NCBI RefSeq assembly: GCF_000788395.1 | Contig: NZ_CP009888.1 | Span: forward strand, 62,001 to 126,000 | Reading direction: 5' to 3' | DNA from: Pseudoalteromonas piratica | GTDB lineage: Bacteria; Pseudomonadota; Gammaproteobacteria; Enterobacterales; Alteromonadaceae | Length of the DNA stretch: 64,000 nucleotides | Shown: positions 36,889-45,776 of the stretch, in pieces | Layout of the letters: each line of letters starts with the position of its first letter | Position numbering within the stretch: position 1 is the first letter of the stretch | Program-made: the position numbers and the translations under genes | Notes under the pieces: model-generated | Databases searched by the model: none | The model's input: only the letters and a program-made list of their open reading frames with translations | What the model was told of the DNA's origin: nothing

Positions 36889-37350
36889 CTAATGATGGTG
36901 GTGATGCTGATGTTCATTCTCAATGCTCTCATTGATGCCTACAACAGTTGCCTTTGCATCAACAGTAAGGCCTGATGCAAAATGAAACTTTGCATTGATC
37001 GTCTCACCCTTAATCAATTTCGCTTTGGGTGAAAACAGCATTAAATGTAAGCCACCTGACTGAAACACCTTAGTTGAATGCATATCAATTGCCAACTTAT
37101 CAAGCTTCACCATACTCATCATGCCATTTTTTTGAATATGGTTATGAATTTCAACTCGACCAAGTTTATCAAGTGACACTGAACTTAGTACTAACTCTTT
37201 ATCTGAGTGATTGGTTATTTTTAGGTACCCAACGCTGGAAGGTGCGCCTGGAATAAATTCACGCACAGTAAAGTCAGAAACCAAAACTTGATTGGCAGCT
37301 AATGAAAAAGAAAAAAACGAAATTACAAAAAATAGGTAGCGTTTTAACAT
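36889..37350 (-). CDS. periplasmic copper chaperone PCu(A)C
   Basis: 153 aa with a signal peptide (about 1-19). The H-M-H-M copper(I) motif is visible: VEIHNHI (His72 region), MMSM, and GGLHLML. A C-terminal His-rich tail (EHQHHHHH) may bind additional copper or zinc. The family delivers Cu(I) to cytochrome oxidase CuA or to SenC/Sco. No oxidase genes are nearby. First gene of the envelope operon. Confidence 0.85.
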   Translation of the reverse strand: MLKRYLFFVISFFSFSLAANQVLVSDFTVREFIPGAPSSVGYLKITNHSDKELVLSSVSLDKLGRVEIHNHIQKNGMMSMVKLDKLAIDMHSTKVFQSGGLHLMLFSPKAKLIKGETINAKFHFASGLTVDAKATVVGINESIENEHQHHHHH

Positions 37351-37470
37351 GTTAATCCCTCTATGTTTTAAACCAGTATACTACAGAGGAAGATGCAAAA
37401 AGTACCTGAAAATTATTAATTATTGTAAATTGTTAGGGGCGTATTAACACTGCCCCTGACATTTTATACA

Positions 37471-37677
37471 TTAATAATATCTGGCTGGAAGCACCGTTGC
37501 TGCGACAAAATAAGCAAGCAATGTGGCAACTGGAAATACAAATAAAGCAGCCACAGCCCCGAGTCTCACCCCCCAGATGGGTAAATTATTTCCACGCGCT
37601 AACCCCGCGCATACACCAGACACCTTTTTATTTAATCGGTCTTTATAAAAACTACTGTTATCAACTTGAATACTCAT
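37471..37677 (-). CDS. pspC: PspC-domain membrane protein
   Basis: 68 aa, start at the ATG 37675-37677 with AGGAGG 5 bp upstream. The PspC motif FYKDRLNKKVSGVCAGLARGNNLPIWGVRLGAVA is clear, and one or two membrane segments follow (about 35-64). PspC senses envelope stress and recruits PspA. It follows pspA by 9 bp. There is no pspB, and the protein is near the minimal PspC size. Confidence 0.85.
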   Translation of the reverse strand: MSIQVDNSSFYKDRLNKKVSGVCAGLARGNNLPIWGVRLGAVAALFVFPVATLLAYFVAATVLPARYY

Positions 37678-37686
37678 CACTACCTC

Positions 37687-38355
37687 CTAAGCTGCTTTTT
37701 TAGCAACTTGCTCTTTTAAGCTTGCTAGTTCAGCGTCTAACACTTCATCTTTTTCTAAGTCATCAAACTGCTGTTTTAAGCTTGAACTCTGAGTTACCTC
37801 ATACGATTCAATTTGTGCCTCAATTCGATCAACTTTATGCTCAATTTCAGCAAAGCGCTCAAGTGCTCTGTCAATTTGCTCGCTGTGAAGTTGCGTCTTT
37901 GCTTTCACTCGAACCTCAGCCGATTGAGAGCGAATTTGATACTCTTTTAACTTAGCTTTTGCCTGAGTTAATTTTTCATGCAGCGAATGACTGTCTGCTG
38001 ACACTTTGTTGAGCACTTCATCAATTCGTGCAATTTCTGGCGCAATTGCATCGATTTCTTTATTGGCTTTTTGCTTTTCAATTAATGCTGCTTTGGCTAA
38101 ATCTTCTCGGTCTTTTTGTACTGCTTTTTCAGCTTGCGAGTGCCAATAATCAGATGATGATTGCTGTTTTGATAACTTACGCTGTAATGTTTTCTTTTCT
38201 GCAATAAGACTTGCTGAAGTTGAACGAAGCTCGACTAGTGCCTCTTCCATTTCCTGTACCATAAGGCGAACTAGCTTTTCAGGATCTTCTGCGCGATCTA
38301 ACGCAGCTGAAACATTGGCTTGGATGATATCTGTTAAACGAGTAAAAATTCCCAT
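37687..38355 (-). CDS. pspA: phage shock protein A
   Basis: 222 aa, almost wholly coiled coil. The conserved N-terminal amphipathic helix GIFTRLTDIIQANVSAALDRAEDPEKLVRLMVQEMEEAL is complete in sequence. PspA (IM30/ESCRT-III-like) binds stressed inner membrane and, in enterobacteria, holds PspF inactive. A strong AGGAGAGAG ribosome site precedes the ATG. pspF is not in the window. A candidate sigma-54 promoter lies 46 bp upstream. Confidence 0.93.
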   Translation of the reverse strand: MGIFTRLTDIIQANVSAALDRAEDPEKLVRLMVQEMEEALVELRSTSASLIAEKKTLQRKLSKQQSSSDYWHSQAEKAVQKDREDLAKAALIEKQKANKEIDAIAPEIARIDEVLNKVSADSHSLHEKLTQAKAKLKEYQIRSQSAEVRVKAKTQLHSEQIDRALERFAEIEHKVDRIEAQIESYEVTQSSSLKQQFDDLEKDEVLDAELASLKEQVAKKAA

Positions 38356-38400
38356 AACTCTCTCCTGTTGATGACTGATATTTTTCTCACACCTTTCTAT

Positions 38401-38417
38401 TCCAACCTTTATGCCAA
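38401..38417 (-). promoter_or_regulatory. candidate sigma-54 promoter of pspA
   Basis: Minus-strand TTGGCATAAAGGTTGGA. The -24 element TTGGCA is perfect and the -12 element keeps TTG at the right spacing, but the usual C after TTG is G. The implied transcript start would be near 38390, giving a leader of about 35 nt. E. coli pspA is driven by sigma-54 with PspF, so the location fits. From 38418 to 38643 I see no gene or structure. Confidence 0.45.
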
Positions 38418-38643
38418 AAGTAAAAAATAAATATAAAACAAGAACTTAACACAAACCTCTTGATTAGCAAAACTATAAAATTAGTAAATTTGACCAACTA
38501 AATAGTATTTTTAACCAACTGTTAGAAAGTAAAATTATATGCGGCATCATCAATCAATGTAGTTATCCAGCTACTGACGTAAAAACATTAATATGAGTTT
38601 AATTTGAAAAAGAAAAGAAATTGAAATGTGACAAACAGATTCA

Positions 38644-38781
38644 TTGTTTGCTGAGCTAAAAGACTTTAGGAAAACTTTTTTTGAATATAACGAAGAGCAA
38701 TTAAAAAATGAAATGTTTAAAGGAAAGGAATGGCGCGCACCTGTCACTATTTTGATAGAAACACACTGCGCTGCCCCATAA
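38644..38781 (+). pseudogene. possible gene remnant or very small ORF
   Basis: An open frame that begins after a stop at 38629-38631 and contains no ATG before residue 25. It encodes LFAELKDFRKTFFEYNEEQL and then NEMFKGKEWRAPVTILIE. The composition looks like real protein, in contrast to random frames here. No ribosome-binding site fits the TTG at 38644. I think it is the 3' remnant of a decayed gene; a functional 45-aa protein is less likely. It overlaps the convergent 38-aa gene by 35 bp. Confidence 0.25.
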
Positions 38782-38863
38782 AACCATGCCAAACGCCCAC
38801 AGTAATTAGTAAGCTAATAACTGGTAATAAAAATAGGCTAAATAAATCAAATAAATCCAACAT
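38747..38863 (-). CDS. very small membrane protein (38 aa), unknown
   Basis: MLDLFDLFSLFLLPVISLLI begins the protein, and it ends RSVFLSK. One hydrophobic helix at about residues 8-25 is flanked by acidic residues (Asp3, Asp6) at the N-terminus and basic ones (Arg32, Lys38) at the C-terminus, so an N-out topology is likely. A strong AAGGAG sits 8 bp before the ATG, inside the end of the preceding gene. The start lies one base after the stop of that gene. I do not recognise the family; it is not PspG by sequence or length. Confidence 0.65.
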   Translation of the reverse strand: MLDLFDLFSLFLLPVISLLITVGVWHGFMGQRSVFLSK

Positions 38864-38864
38864 T

Positions 38865-39026
38865 TTAAGCTCCTTGCTCACACGTTAAATGCAAAACACT
38901 CGCAACACTTGGTACTTGTTCACATATTTGTGCAATATGCGTCTGCTTTTCTGCCTGTGTTGCAACTATGCTCTGAAACAGTAAATTGATAAGTAACAAC
39001 GCTGTAGTAACTAATTTTGCTAACAT
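38865..39026 (-). CDS. very small secreted or membrane protein (53 aa), unknown
   Basis: The N-terminus MLAKLVTTALLLINLLFQSI is a signal peptide or anchor, with a possible cleavage after ATQA (residue 25). The mature peptide would have 28 residues with two cysteines (Cys35, Cys49) that could form a disulfide. It is followed after one base by the 38-aa membrane protein gene, so the two form an operon. A ribosome site is weak (GAAG). The function is unknown. A sigma-54-like promoter candidate lies 39 bp upstream. Confidence 0.6.
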   Translation of the reverse strand: MLAKLVTTALLLINLLFQSIVATQAEKQTHIAQICEQVPSVASVLHLTCEQGA

Positions 39027-39064
39027 AACGTTTGCTTCAAAAATTCATATCTTGCTTCATACAT

Positions 39065-39081
39065 AACAAAGAGCATGCCAA
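39065..39081 (-). promoter_or_regulatory. candidate sigma-54 promoter of the two-peptide operon
   Basis: Minus-strand TTGGCATGCTCTTTGTT. The -24 element TTGGCA is perfect; the -12 region keeps TTG at the right spacing but has T in place of C. Predicted leader is about 28 nt. It shares TTGGCAT-N5-TTG with the pspA candidate. Confidence 0.4.
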
Positions 39082-39141
39082 AAACATAAGCTGTTGATTT
39101 AATTGATTATAACAACCACCCCTTAATTTAAGTTATAAAAA

Positions 39142-39180
39142 AAGGCTAAACAATGGTTAATTTCACCACTATTTAGCCTT
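39142..39180 (-). terminator. terminator of dusA
   Basis: A 16-bp stem with two mismatches (AAGGCTAAACAATGGT / ACCACTATTTAGCCTT), a 7-nt loop and a minus-strand T-run. It is 47 bp past the dusA stop codon. Confidence 0.8.
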
Positions 39181-39227
39181 ACCATTTCCCGAAAGCGGAA
39201 TTAGCGTTTCCCTATATCGGGATTGTC

Positions 39228-40190
39228 TTATTCAGGTACGAATGCCAGCGCTTCCTCTAACAATGAGATTTGTGCATCTTTTTTATGGCCATTCTCAGAT
39301 AAGTGACGACGGTATGAACGGGCACCCGGCTGACCTTGGAAAATACCAAGCATGTGTCTTACTACATGCCAAAAATTAGCACCCTTCGTCATTTCTGATT
39401 CGATGTAATCAAACATGTTACGCACCACTTGGTGGCGTGAAAGCAGTTCGCTTTGTTCATTACCGTAAATAGCCCTATCAACTTCTGCCAGCATATATGG
39501 ATTCGCATAGGCTTCGCGACCAATCATCACACCATCAATATGCTGTAAATGCGTTAAGCACTCTTCAATGGTCTTTACTCCACCATTAAGTGAAATATGA
39601 CAGTCATTAAAGTCACGTTTAAGCTGATAAACACGATCATAATCTAGTGGTGGAATTTCACGGTTTTCTTTCGGACTTAAGCCCTGTAACCACGCTTTAC
39701 GAGCATGAATAATAAAGTCGCGACAACCAACATTGTAATTCGCTTCAATTAGGGCTGTTAGAAACTCGTAAGAATCTTGCTCATCAATGCCAATACGCGT
39801 TTTAACCGTTACAGGAACATTTGTTTCTGCTTTCATTGCTGCAATACAATCAGCCACTAATTGAGGCTCAGCCATTAAACATGCACCAAAACGACCATTT
39901 TGCACACGGTCGGACGGACAACCTACATTCAGGTTAATTTCTTGATAGCCATATTCATCAGCACGTTTTGCGCATTCCTCTAACGCCTTGGGATCGGAAC
40001 CACCCAACTGCAAGGCGACAGGTTTCTCGTGTTGACCAAAGTGTAAATAATCACCTTTGCCAAAAATAATCGCACCAGTCGTTATCATCTCTGTATATAA
40101 CACTGCATGCTTAGTTAACTGTCGATGAAAAGTTCGACAATGGCGATCTGTCCAATCAAGCATTGGGGCTACAGAAAAACGTCTATTCAC
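39228..40190 (-). CDS. dusA: tRNA-dihydrouridine synthase A
   Basis: 320 aa from a GTG start (40188-40190) with GAGGTG 6 bp upstream; the frame runs further back only to a TTG. FMN-binding TIM-barrel with [13 protein letters not shown], the catalytic Cys in [19 protein letters not shown], and NGGVKT. It reduces U20/U20a in the tRNA D-loop. In many bacteria dusA lies next to zur, as here (divergent). Confidence 0.93.
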   Translation of the reverse strand: MNRRFSVAPMLDWTDRHCRTFHRQLTKHAVLYTEMITTGAIIFGKGDYLHFGQHEKPVALQLGGSDPKALEECAKRADEYGYQEINLNVGCPSDRVQNGRFGACLMAEPQLVADCIAAMKAETNVPVTVKTRIGIDEQDSYEFLTALIEANYNVGCRDFIIHARKAWLQGLSPKENREIPPLDYDRVYQLKRDFNDCHISLNGGVKTIEECLTHLQHIDGVMIGREAYANPYMLAEVDRAIYGNEQSELLSRHQVVRNMFDYIESEMTKGANFWHVVRHMLGIFQGQPGARSYRRHLSENGHKKDAQISLLEEALAFVPE

Positions 40191-40340
40191 AGTACACCTC
40201 AGTAAATACGGGGTCGCGATTCTACTCGATTTTTCACCTTTGCTCAATTTATATTCATAAACAAGCTGACAAATAAAGACTTAACTACAAAATGTTAAAT
40301 TTATTGTGGTAAGATGACTTTGATATCGAGGAACAAATTT

Positions 40341-40772
40341 ATGACCGTTGAAGCATTAACTGAAAAAGCGAAAGTCGTATGTAACGACAAAGGGGTTCGC
40401 TTTACTACAATTCGTGAAAAAGTATTTCGCTTACTCGCTGAAACTCAAGCTGGTGTCGGTGCATACGACTTGTTAGAACAGCTAAAACAAACAGAGCCAA
40501 ATGCAAAACCTGCTACTATTTACAGGGCGCTCGATTTTTTGGCTGAAATGGGTTTCATTCATAAAATTGAAAGTACCAATGCATTTATGCTGTGTCATCA
40601 CTTTGATCACACGCACCCAGTGCAATTACTTGTTTGCGAAAAATGTGGTCATGTTGAAGAGCTTCACTCTCATGCAATTGCACACGAGTTAAACAACCAA
40701 GCAACTGAACTTGGCTTTAAAGTCGAATCTCAAACAATCGAAGCACGTGGTATTTGTACTAAGTGCCAATAA
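40341..40772 (+). CDS. zur: zinc-responsive Fur-family repressor Zur
   Basis: 143 aa from the ATG 40341 with GAGGAA 8 bp upstream. Winged helix (about 20-80; ATIYRALDFLAEMGFIHKIES) and C-terminal dimerisation domain. The metal sites include CHHFDHTHP, CEKCGH and CTKC, the last two forming the structural zinc site. The YRALDFL and CHHFDH pattern favours Zur over Fur. Zur represses zinc uptake when zinc is sufficient. No znu genes are in the window. Confidence 0.87.
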   Translation: MTVEALTEKAKVVCNDKGVRFTTIREKVFRLLAETQAGVGAYDLLEQLKQTEPNAKPATIYRALDFLAEMGFIHKIESTNAFMLCHHFDHTHPVQLLVCEKCGHVEELHSHAIAHELNNQATELGFKVESQTIEARGICTKCQ

Positions 40773-40856
40773 TTATGAGATTTTGTTTGCAAAAACCGCA
40801 ACTTCATTCTTGAATTAAAGATGATAATCGCCTAAAAAACGGAACCGGACAAAAAC

Positions 40857-41324
40857 ATGAATGTAGAATTCATTAACCCTTTTATTTCTTCATTACTCAA
40901 TGTGTTATCTACGATGGCACAAACTGACTTAACACCTGGTAAGCCAAATATTAAGAAAACTGAAGTGGCTGTTGGCGATGTGTCAGGCCTGATCGGCATG
41001 GTTGGTCCTCAAACCAAAGGTTCCCTTTCAATTACCTTTGACGGTGAATTGGCAATGACTGTAATGGAGCGTATGCTTGGCGAACGCCCCGAAAAAATAA
41101 ATGAAGAAGTAACGGATATGGTGGGTGAAATCACTAATATGGTTGCTGGCGGGGCAAAAAATTTGCTCGGTGATAAAGGTTACGAATTTGATATGGCGAC
41201 ACCTGTTGTTGTATCAGGCAAAGATCACACCATTACGCATAAATGTGATGGACCAAAATTGATTATGCCATTTACTTCAGATTTTGGCTCTGCCCATATT
41301 GAGGTTTGTTTCGACAAACTCTAG
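40857..41324 (+). CDS. CheX-like chemotaxis phosphatase / CheC family protein
   Basis: 155 aa. The CheX/CheC fold is indicated by [14 protein letters not shown] at the N-terminus and by the catalytic-type motif [14 protein letters not shown] (ExxN, about residues 90-104). CheX dephosphorylates CheY-P. A single ExxN is present, as in CheX. No other chemotaxis operon is adjacent, so it may act on a response regulator in trans. The next gene starts 2 bp after its stop. Confidence 0.82.
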   Translation: MNVEFINPFISSLLNVLSTMAQTDLTPGKPNIKKTEVAVGDVSGLIGMVGPQTKGSLSITFDGELAMTVMERMLGERPEKINEEVTDMVGEITNMVAGGAKNLLGDKGYEFDMATPVVVSGKDHTITHKCDGPKLIMPFTSDFGSAHIEVCFDKL

Positions 41325-41326
41325 TT

Positions 41327-41752
41327 ATGTGGTTGCAAAAAACATTTTCTTTGAAGCCTCGTTCGCGAGGTTTTCATTTAGTTGATAATGACATCAATGC
41401 TCAACTCCCTGAAATTAGTCGTTACCGTATTGGTATCTTACACCTCTTTATTCAACACACTTCTGCAAGCCTAACAATCAATGAAAATGCAGATCCTACT
41501 GTGCGTATGGATATGGAAAGCCATTTCAATAAGTTTGTACCTGAACGTCAAAGCTACTATAAGCATGACTATGAAGGTGATGATGATATGCCTGCACACA
41601 TTAAAGCCAGCACTTTAGGATCGAGTATTAGTATCCCGATTTCTGATGGACGATTAAATATGGGAACTTGGCAAGGCATTTATCTTGGTGAGCACCGAGA
41701 TTATGGTGGTGCTCGCACTTTAGTGGCAACATTACAAGGCGAGATGTTTTAA
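41327..41752 (+). CDS. YjbQ / UPF0047 family protein
   Basis: 141 aa, start at ATG 41327. Family signature [21 protein letters not shown], the acidic loop [14 protein letters not shown], and the C-terminal [19 protein letters not shown] are all present. Members have weak thiamine-phosphate synthase activity in vitro; the true role is uncertain. The gene directly follows cheX, an association I cannot explain. Confidence 0.87.
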   Translation: MWLQKTFSLKPRSRGFHLVDNDINAQLPEISRYRIGILHLFIQHTSASLTINENADPTVRMDMESHFNKFVPERQSYYKHDYEGDDDMPAHIKASTLGSSISIPISDGRLNMGTWQGIYLGEHRDYGGARTLVATLQGEMF

Positions 41753-41781
41753 CACTCGCCTTTAAATTTTTAAGCTAAAAC

Positions 41782-42861
41782 CTACTCTTGAATATATTTA
41801 TATTCTACGCGAGGCGTAATATTACATAATAGCTCATAAGGTATGGTAGTCGCGAATTGAGCAATTTCTTCTACTGGTAAATTAGGTCCCCAAAGCTCAA
41901 CTTCATCACCTAACATAACCGAATGATCATCTCCCAGTTCCACTGTAATCATATCCATTGACACTCGACCCACAATAGAGAAACGCTTTCCATTAATTAT
42001 AACCGGTGTACCATTAGGAGCATGTCTTGGATAACCATCACCATAACCCATAGCAACGACACCAATTCGCGTGTTGTTTGAAGCTCGCCATGCACTGCCA
42101 TAGCCAACCGTTTCACCTGCTTTTACGTTGCGAATTGCGATTATGCTTGAAGTGAGGCGCATTACTGCATTAAGCGCATGATCTTTGCCCGTAGCAGCTA
42201 GCATTGGCGATACGCCATATAACATCAATCCAGGTCTCACCCAATGGCAATGGCTTTTTGGCCAACCAACAATACCTGCTGAATTTGCAAGACAAAGTTC
42301 ATTGTGTACCGTTTTAATGTTTTGGAAAAAATGAGCCATTTGCTCTGTTGTTTTACTGTTTTGGGTATCATCAGCACAAGCAAAATGCGTCATTAATTTA
42401 ATATTAGCTGCAACATTTTTACATGATTCGAGACGTCTATAGAAATCATCACATAGGCTAGGTTCAATACCTAAACGATGCATGCCAGTGTCAAGCTTGA
42501 GCCAAACACTAATAGGGCTGACGAGTTCAGCATGTTCCAACATATAAAGTTGAGCTTCGTCATGTACAACGATATGAAAGTTACTAGTCGCAGCAATCGC
42601 TAAGTCTTCAGAGCGAAACACTCCTTCAAGTAAAACAATTGGCTTTACTACACCACCAGCACGCAATGCTAATGCTTCGTCAATACGTGCGACTGCAAAT
42701 GCATCCGCATCAACAAGACTTTGTGCAATAGTAACAAGACCATGACCATAAGCATTGGCTTTTAATACAGCCATAACACGAGATTTTGGTGCTAATTGCC
42801 TAACACGCGCGAGATTTTGATTTAGCGCACTGAGATTAATTTCGGCACACGCTAAACGCAT
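41782..42861 (-). CDS. alr: alanine racemase
   Basis: 359 aa. The PLP lysine is Lys34 (AVLKANAYGHG), and the second catalytic residue Tyr is in ETVGYGSAWRA. The C-terminal VSMDMITVELGD is typical. It supplies D-alanine for peptidoglycan. The start codon overlaps the dnaB stop by one base. The dnaB-alr pair is conserved in gammaproteobacteria. Confidence 0.93.
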   Translation of the reverse strand: MRLACAEINLSALNQNLARVRQLAPKSRVMAVLKANAYGHGLVTIAQSLVDADAFAVARIDEALALRAGGVVKPIVLLEGVFRSEDLAIAATSNFHIVVHDEAQLYMLEHAELVSPISVWLKLDTGMHRLGIEPSLCDDFYRRLESCKNVAANIKLMTHFACADDTQNSKTTEQMAHFFQNIKTVHNELCLANSAGIVGWPKSHCHWVRPGLMLYGVSPMLAATGKDHALNAVMRLTSSIIAIRNVKAGETVGYGSAWRASNNTRIGVVAMGYGDGYPRHAPNGTPVIINGKRFSIVGRVSMDMITVELGDDHSVMLGDEVELWGPNLPVEEIAQFATTIPYELLCNITPRVEYKYIQE

Positions 42862-44240
42862 TAATATTCATCATCCATTGCCGGACCTGCGTAATTATCA
42901 AAACGCGAGAACTGGCCTTGGAAGGTCAAGCGCACTTTACCAATTGGGCCATTACGTTGTTTACCGATAATGATTTCGGCAACACCTTTATCGGTTGAGT
43001 CTTCGTTATATACTTCGTCACGATAAATAAACATAATTAAATCGGCATCCTGCTCGATAGAGCCTGATTCACGTAAGTCAGAGTTAATTGGGCGTTTATC
43101 GGCACGTTGTTCAAGCGTACGGTTAAGCTGAGAAAGCGCAATTACAGGACATTCTAATTCTTTTGCTAGCGCTTTGAGTGAGCGTGAAATTTCGGCAATT
43201 TCGAGGGTACGATTATCCTGCAAACTTGGCACACGCATCAGCTGCAAGTAATCCACCATAATCATACTGATACCACCGTTATCACGCGCAATACGACGTG
43301 CACGAGAGCGAAGTTCTGTTGGCGTTAAGCCTGAAGAATCATCGACGTACATTTTACCTTTCTCAATCAACAATCCCATAGTCGATGAAAGGCGCGCCCA
43401 ATCATCGTCATCAAGCTGACCGGTACGTACCTTTGTTTGGTTTATACGGCCAAGTGATGCGAGCATCCTCATCATAATTTGCTCTGATGGCATCTCTAAC
43501 GAGAAGATAAGCACTGGTTTATCTTGGGTCATTGCCGCATGTTCAGCAAGGTTCATAGCAAAGGTGGTTTTACCCATTGACGGACGAGCTGCAACAATAA
43601 TTAAGTCTGAAGGCTGCATACCCGCGGTCATTTTATCGAGATCGGAGTAGCCGGTACTCACACCAGTAACACCATCTTGCGGTGATTGATATAACTCTTC
43701 AATCTTATCAATAGTTTTTTCTAGAATATTGTGAATATTCTGCGGACCATCTGAGCTTTTAGTGCGTTGTTCAGCTATTTTAAATACTTTGGTCTCAGCT
43801 AGATCAAGCAAATCATGACTGTCACGACCTTCAGGGTTATAACCCGCATCAGCAATCTCATTGGCAACATGGATCATTTCACGCACAACTGCACGCTCGC
43901 GAACAATCTCAGCATAAGCATTAATGTTGGCAGCACTTGGGGTGTTTTTAGCGATTTCACCTAAATAAGCAAAGCCACCGATCGCATCCAATTCATTGGT
44001 TTTTTCTAACGTTTCAGAAATGGTAATTAAATCGATAGGCTGACCGCTCTCAACCAGCTTTTCCATCGCTTGGAAAATAAGCTTGTGGGTACGGGTGTAA
44101 AAATCTTGTGCAACAACACGTTCTGCAACACGATCCCATGCTTCATTATCAAGCATTAAACCGCCTAAAACAGACTGTTCTGCTTCAATAGAGTGCGGAG
44201 GGACTTTTAGGGTATCTAACTGTTTATCTGCTTTTGCCAT
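42861..44240 (-). CDS. dnaB: replicative DNA helicase DnaB
   Basis: 459 aa. N-terminal DnaG-interacting domain (about 15-120) and RecA-like C-terminal domain with Walker A AARPSMGKTTFA, Walker B IMVDYLQLM and the arginine finger region. DnaB unwinds DNA at the replication fork. No intein or other insertion. In Shewanella and Vibrio it follows rplI directly; here 5.9 kb separate them. Confidence 0.95.
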   Translation of the reverse strand: MAKADKQLDTLKVPPHSIEAEQSVLGGLMLDNEAWDRVAERVVAQDFYTRTHKLIFQAMEKLVESGQPIDLITISETLEKTNELDAIGGFAYLGEIAKNTPSAANINAYAEIVRERAVVREMIHVANEIADAGYNPEGRDSHDLLDLAETKVFKIAEQRTKSSDGPQNIHNILEKTIDKIEELYQSPQDGVTGVSTGYSDLDKMTAGMQPSDLIIVAARPSMGKTTFAMNLAEHAAMTQDKPVLIFSLEMPSEQIMMRMLASLGRINQTKVRTGQLDDDDWARLSSTMGLLIEKGKMYVDDSSGLTPTELRSRARRIARDNGGISMIMVDYLQLMRVPSLQDNRTLEIAEISRSLKALAKELECPVIALSQLNRTLEQRADKRPINSDLRESGSIEQDADLIMFIYRDEVYNEDSTDKGVAEIIIGKQRNGPIGKVRLTFQGQFSRFDNYAGPAMDDEY

Positions 44241-44295
44241 GATGCGCTTTAACTCGAAGAGAATCTGACTATTCTAACCAGAACCAATAAAAAAA

Positions 44296-44312
44296 CCCAG
44301 CATTGGGCTGGG
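44296..44312 (-). terminator. terminator of the DUF4097 gene
   Basis: A 6-bp GC-rich stem CCCAGC / GCTGGG with a 5-nt loop, followed on the minus strand by seven T. It is 22 bp past the stop at 44335. Confidence 0.8.
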
Positions 44313-44334
44313 CTTTATTGTCGATAAGCTGTGT

Positions 44335-45276
44335 TTAGTTGTATTTCAGCTCAATGCGACCATTAACAGTATCGATTTCAATATCTACATCGCCATCTTT
44401 TAGCTGGAACTCCAGTGAGCTCGATGGACCATATTTTGCCTTTTTCACTTTATCGTTTGATAGACTGTTGCGAATTTTACCGCCCGCATGGGCATTCACT
44501 TCGATTTCAGCAGAAAGGCCTTGTGGTAACTTCAATACAATGTCGCCATTCACGCTTTCTGCTTGGATATTAGCGCCGCTTGCAAGTTGTTCCATCTTCA
44601 CTTCTACTTCGCCACCAACCGTTGTGATATCAAGGTTTTTGATCGTTTCAGCGTTAATTTCAACATCACCATTCACCGTTTCGATACGAACATCTTGGCT
44701 TTTAGTAGTACTTCTTAAGTCACCATTAACAGCTTCAAAGCGTATTTCACCTTGTGAGTTAGCATCATTCACATCACCGTTTACCGTTTCGATATGAATA
44801 CGACCATTTAGATTTGCCGATTTAATATCACCATTTACCGTATCTAAACTGATGCGACCTGAAACATTTACAACATCTACATCACCATTTACTGTATCTA
44901 ATACTAATCCATTATTGAGAGCTTCAATGTCCATATCGGCATTCACACTTTCAATATTCACCAAATTGGTTTGTGGCACATAAATAGTCAGGTTTGACCC
45001 TTTACTATTTTTATTTTGATAACGATTAGGCATTTCAACAATAAACTCTGTACGACCACCTTGCCTATTGCGAAAAGTATATCCTTTCGCTCGGTCATCT
45101 AAGGTACCTGAAACTTGCATTTGTTGCTTATCCCAGCCTTTTACGATAATTTTGCCTTGATCATTTTCAATAAAGATTTTGTTGTTTTCAGGTACATCAA
45201 TTGTTTTATCAACAAGTTCACCTGCCAGTAATGAAAATGAGAGTAAGCTTGTACATGCAATGGCTAATAACTTCAT
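44335..45276 (-). CDS. secreted DUF4097 repeat protein (putative adhesin)
   Basis: 313 aa with a signal peptide (about 1-19). Most of the protein consists of a degenerate repeat of about 18-20 residues around the core VNGD(V/I/L), present six times, plus the variants VGGEV and VNGRI. This is the beta-helix pattern of the DUF4097/DUF4098 'putative adhesin' family. Function is unknown; related proteins accompany ECF sigma systems, as here. Third gene after sigma and anti-sigma-like genes, 12 bp gap. Confidence 0.82.
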   Translation of the reverse strand: MKLLAIACTSLLSFSLLAGELVDKTIDVPENNKIFIENDQGKIIVKGWDKQQMQVSGTLDDRAKGYTFRNRQGGRTEFIVEMPNRYQNKNSKGSNLTIYVPQTNLVNIESVNADMDIEALNNGLVLDTVNGDVDVVNVSGRISLDTVNGDIKSANLNGRIHIETVNGDVNDANSQGEIRFEAVNGDLRSTTKSQDVRIETVNGDVEINAETIKNLDITTVGGEVEVKMEQLASGANIQAESVNGDIVLKLPQGLSAEIEVNAHAGGKIRNSLSNDKVKKAKYGPSSSLEFQLKDGDVDIEIDTVNGRIELKYN

Positions 45277-45287
45277 AATGATTCCTC

Positions 45288-45776
45288 TTAAATTTGTTGC
45301 CAGCTTGGCTTGTGAACTTTGTTAATTAAATCAAGTTGCTGCTGATATACTTGCGATAACATTCTAAGCAGCGTGGCATTTTCAGGCTCATTTTCTAATG
45401 CTAATTTAATCGCTTTTTCAGCATTTTCTAATTCTGCTAACTGTGATTGCCAATTATCCGCTAGCGCTTTCTGATCACTGTATTTAACAAGTAACGCTTG
45501 TTTCTCTTGTTTAAAGGTTTGTGTCATCGCCTGTAATCCCGCTTCATACTGATTACTCTGCTGATTGAAAAATACTTGGTAGCTCAGTAAGCCCAAACAC
45601 ATACATGCGGCCATAGCAGTAATTTGCTGCCAAACATGGGATTTCTTTTCAATCTGTGTTGGTTGCTTAGCAATTGCGTTTTCAACACCTTGCCACAGAT
45701 CTTTTTTAGGGGTGATTTCTGTCGGCAGTTGAGCGACTGCGTCATCTAACATTTTGTCTAAATTAGTCTGTTTCAT
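45288..45776 (-). CDS. putative anti-sigma factor, membrane protein
   Basis: 162 aa. A soluble N-terminal region of about 45 residues (DLWQGVENAIAKQP), one transmembrane helix (about 50-68), and a periplasmic helical domain rich in Gln and Glu with a coiled-coil appearance (about 75-155). No zinc-binding motif. The start overlaps the sigma gene by 14 bp. The role is inferred from context and topology. Confidence 0.62.
   Translation of the reverse strand: MKQTNLDKMLDDAVAQLPTEITPKKDLWQGVENAIAKQPTQIEKKSHVWQQITAMAACMCLGLLSYQVFFNQQSNQYEAGLQAMTQTFKQEKQALLVKYSDQKALADNWQSQLAELENAEKAIKLALENEPENATLLRMLSQVYQQQLDLINKVHKPSWQQI

Noticed and set aside
37380..37470. Search for a pspB or terminator in the gap after pspC
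   Set aside because: No frame with a start and ribosome site, and no stable hairpin.
38571..38792. 73-codon frame on the minus strand
   Set aside because: Opens with TTG without a ribosome site, and overlaps the better supported 38-aa gene in another frame.
44339..44797. 152-codon plus-strand frame opposite the DUF4097 gene
   Set aside because: Long antisense frame produced by the repeat-rich coding sequence; it is serine/threonine-rich and has no ribosome site.
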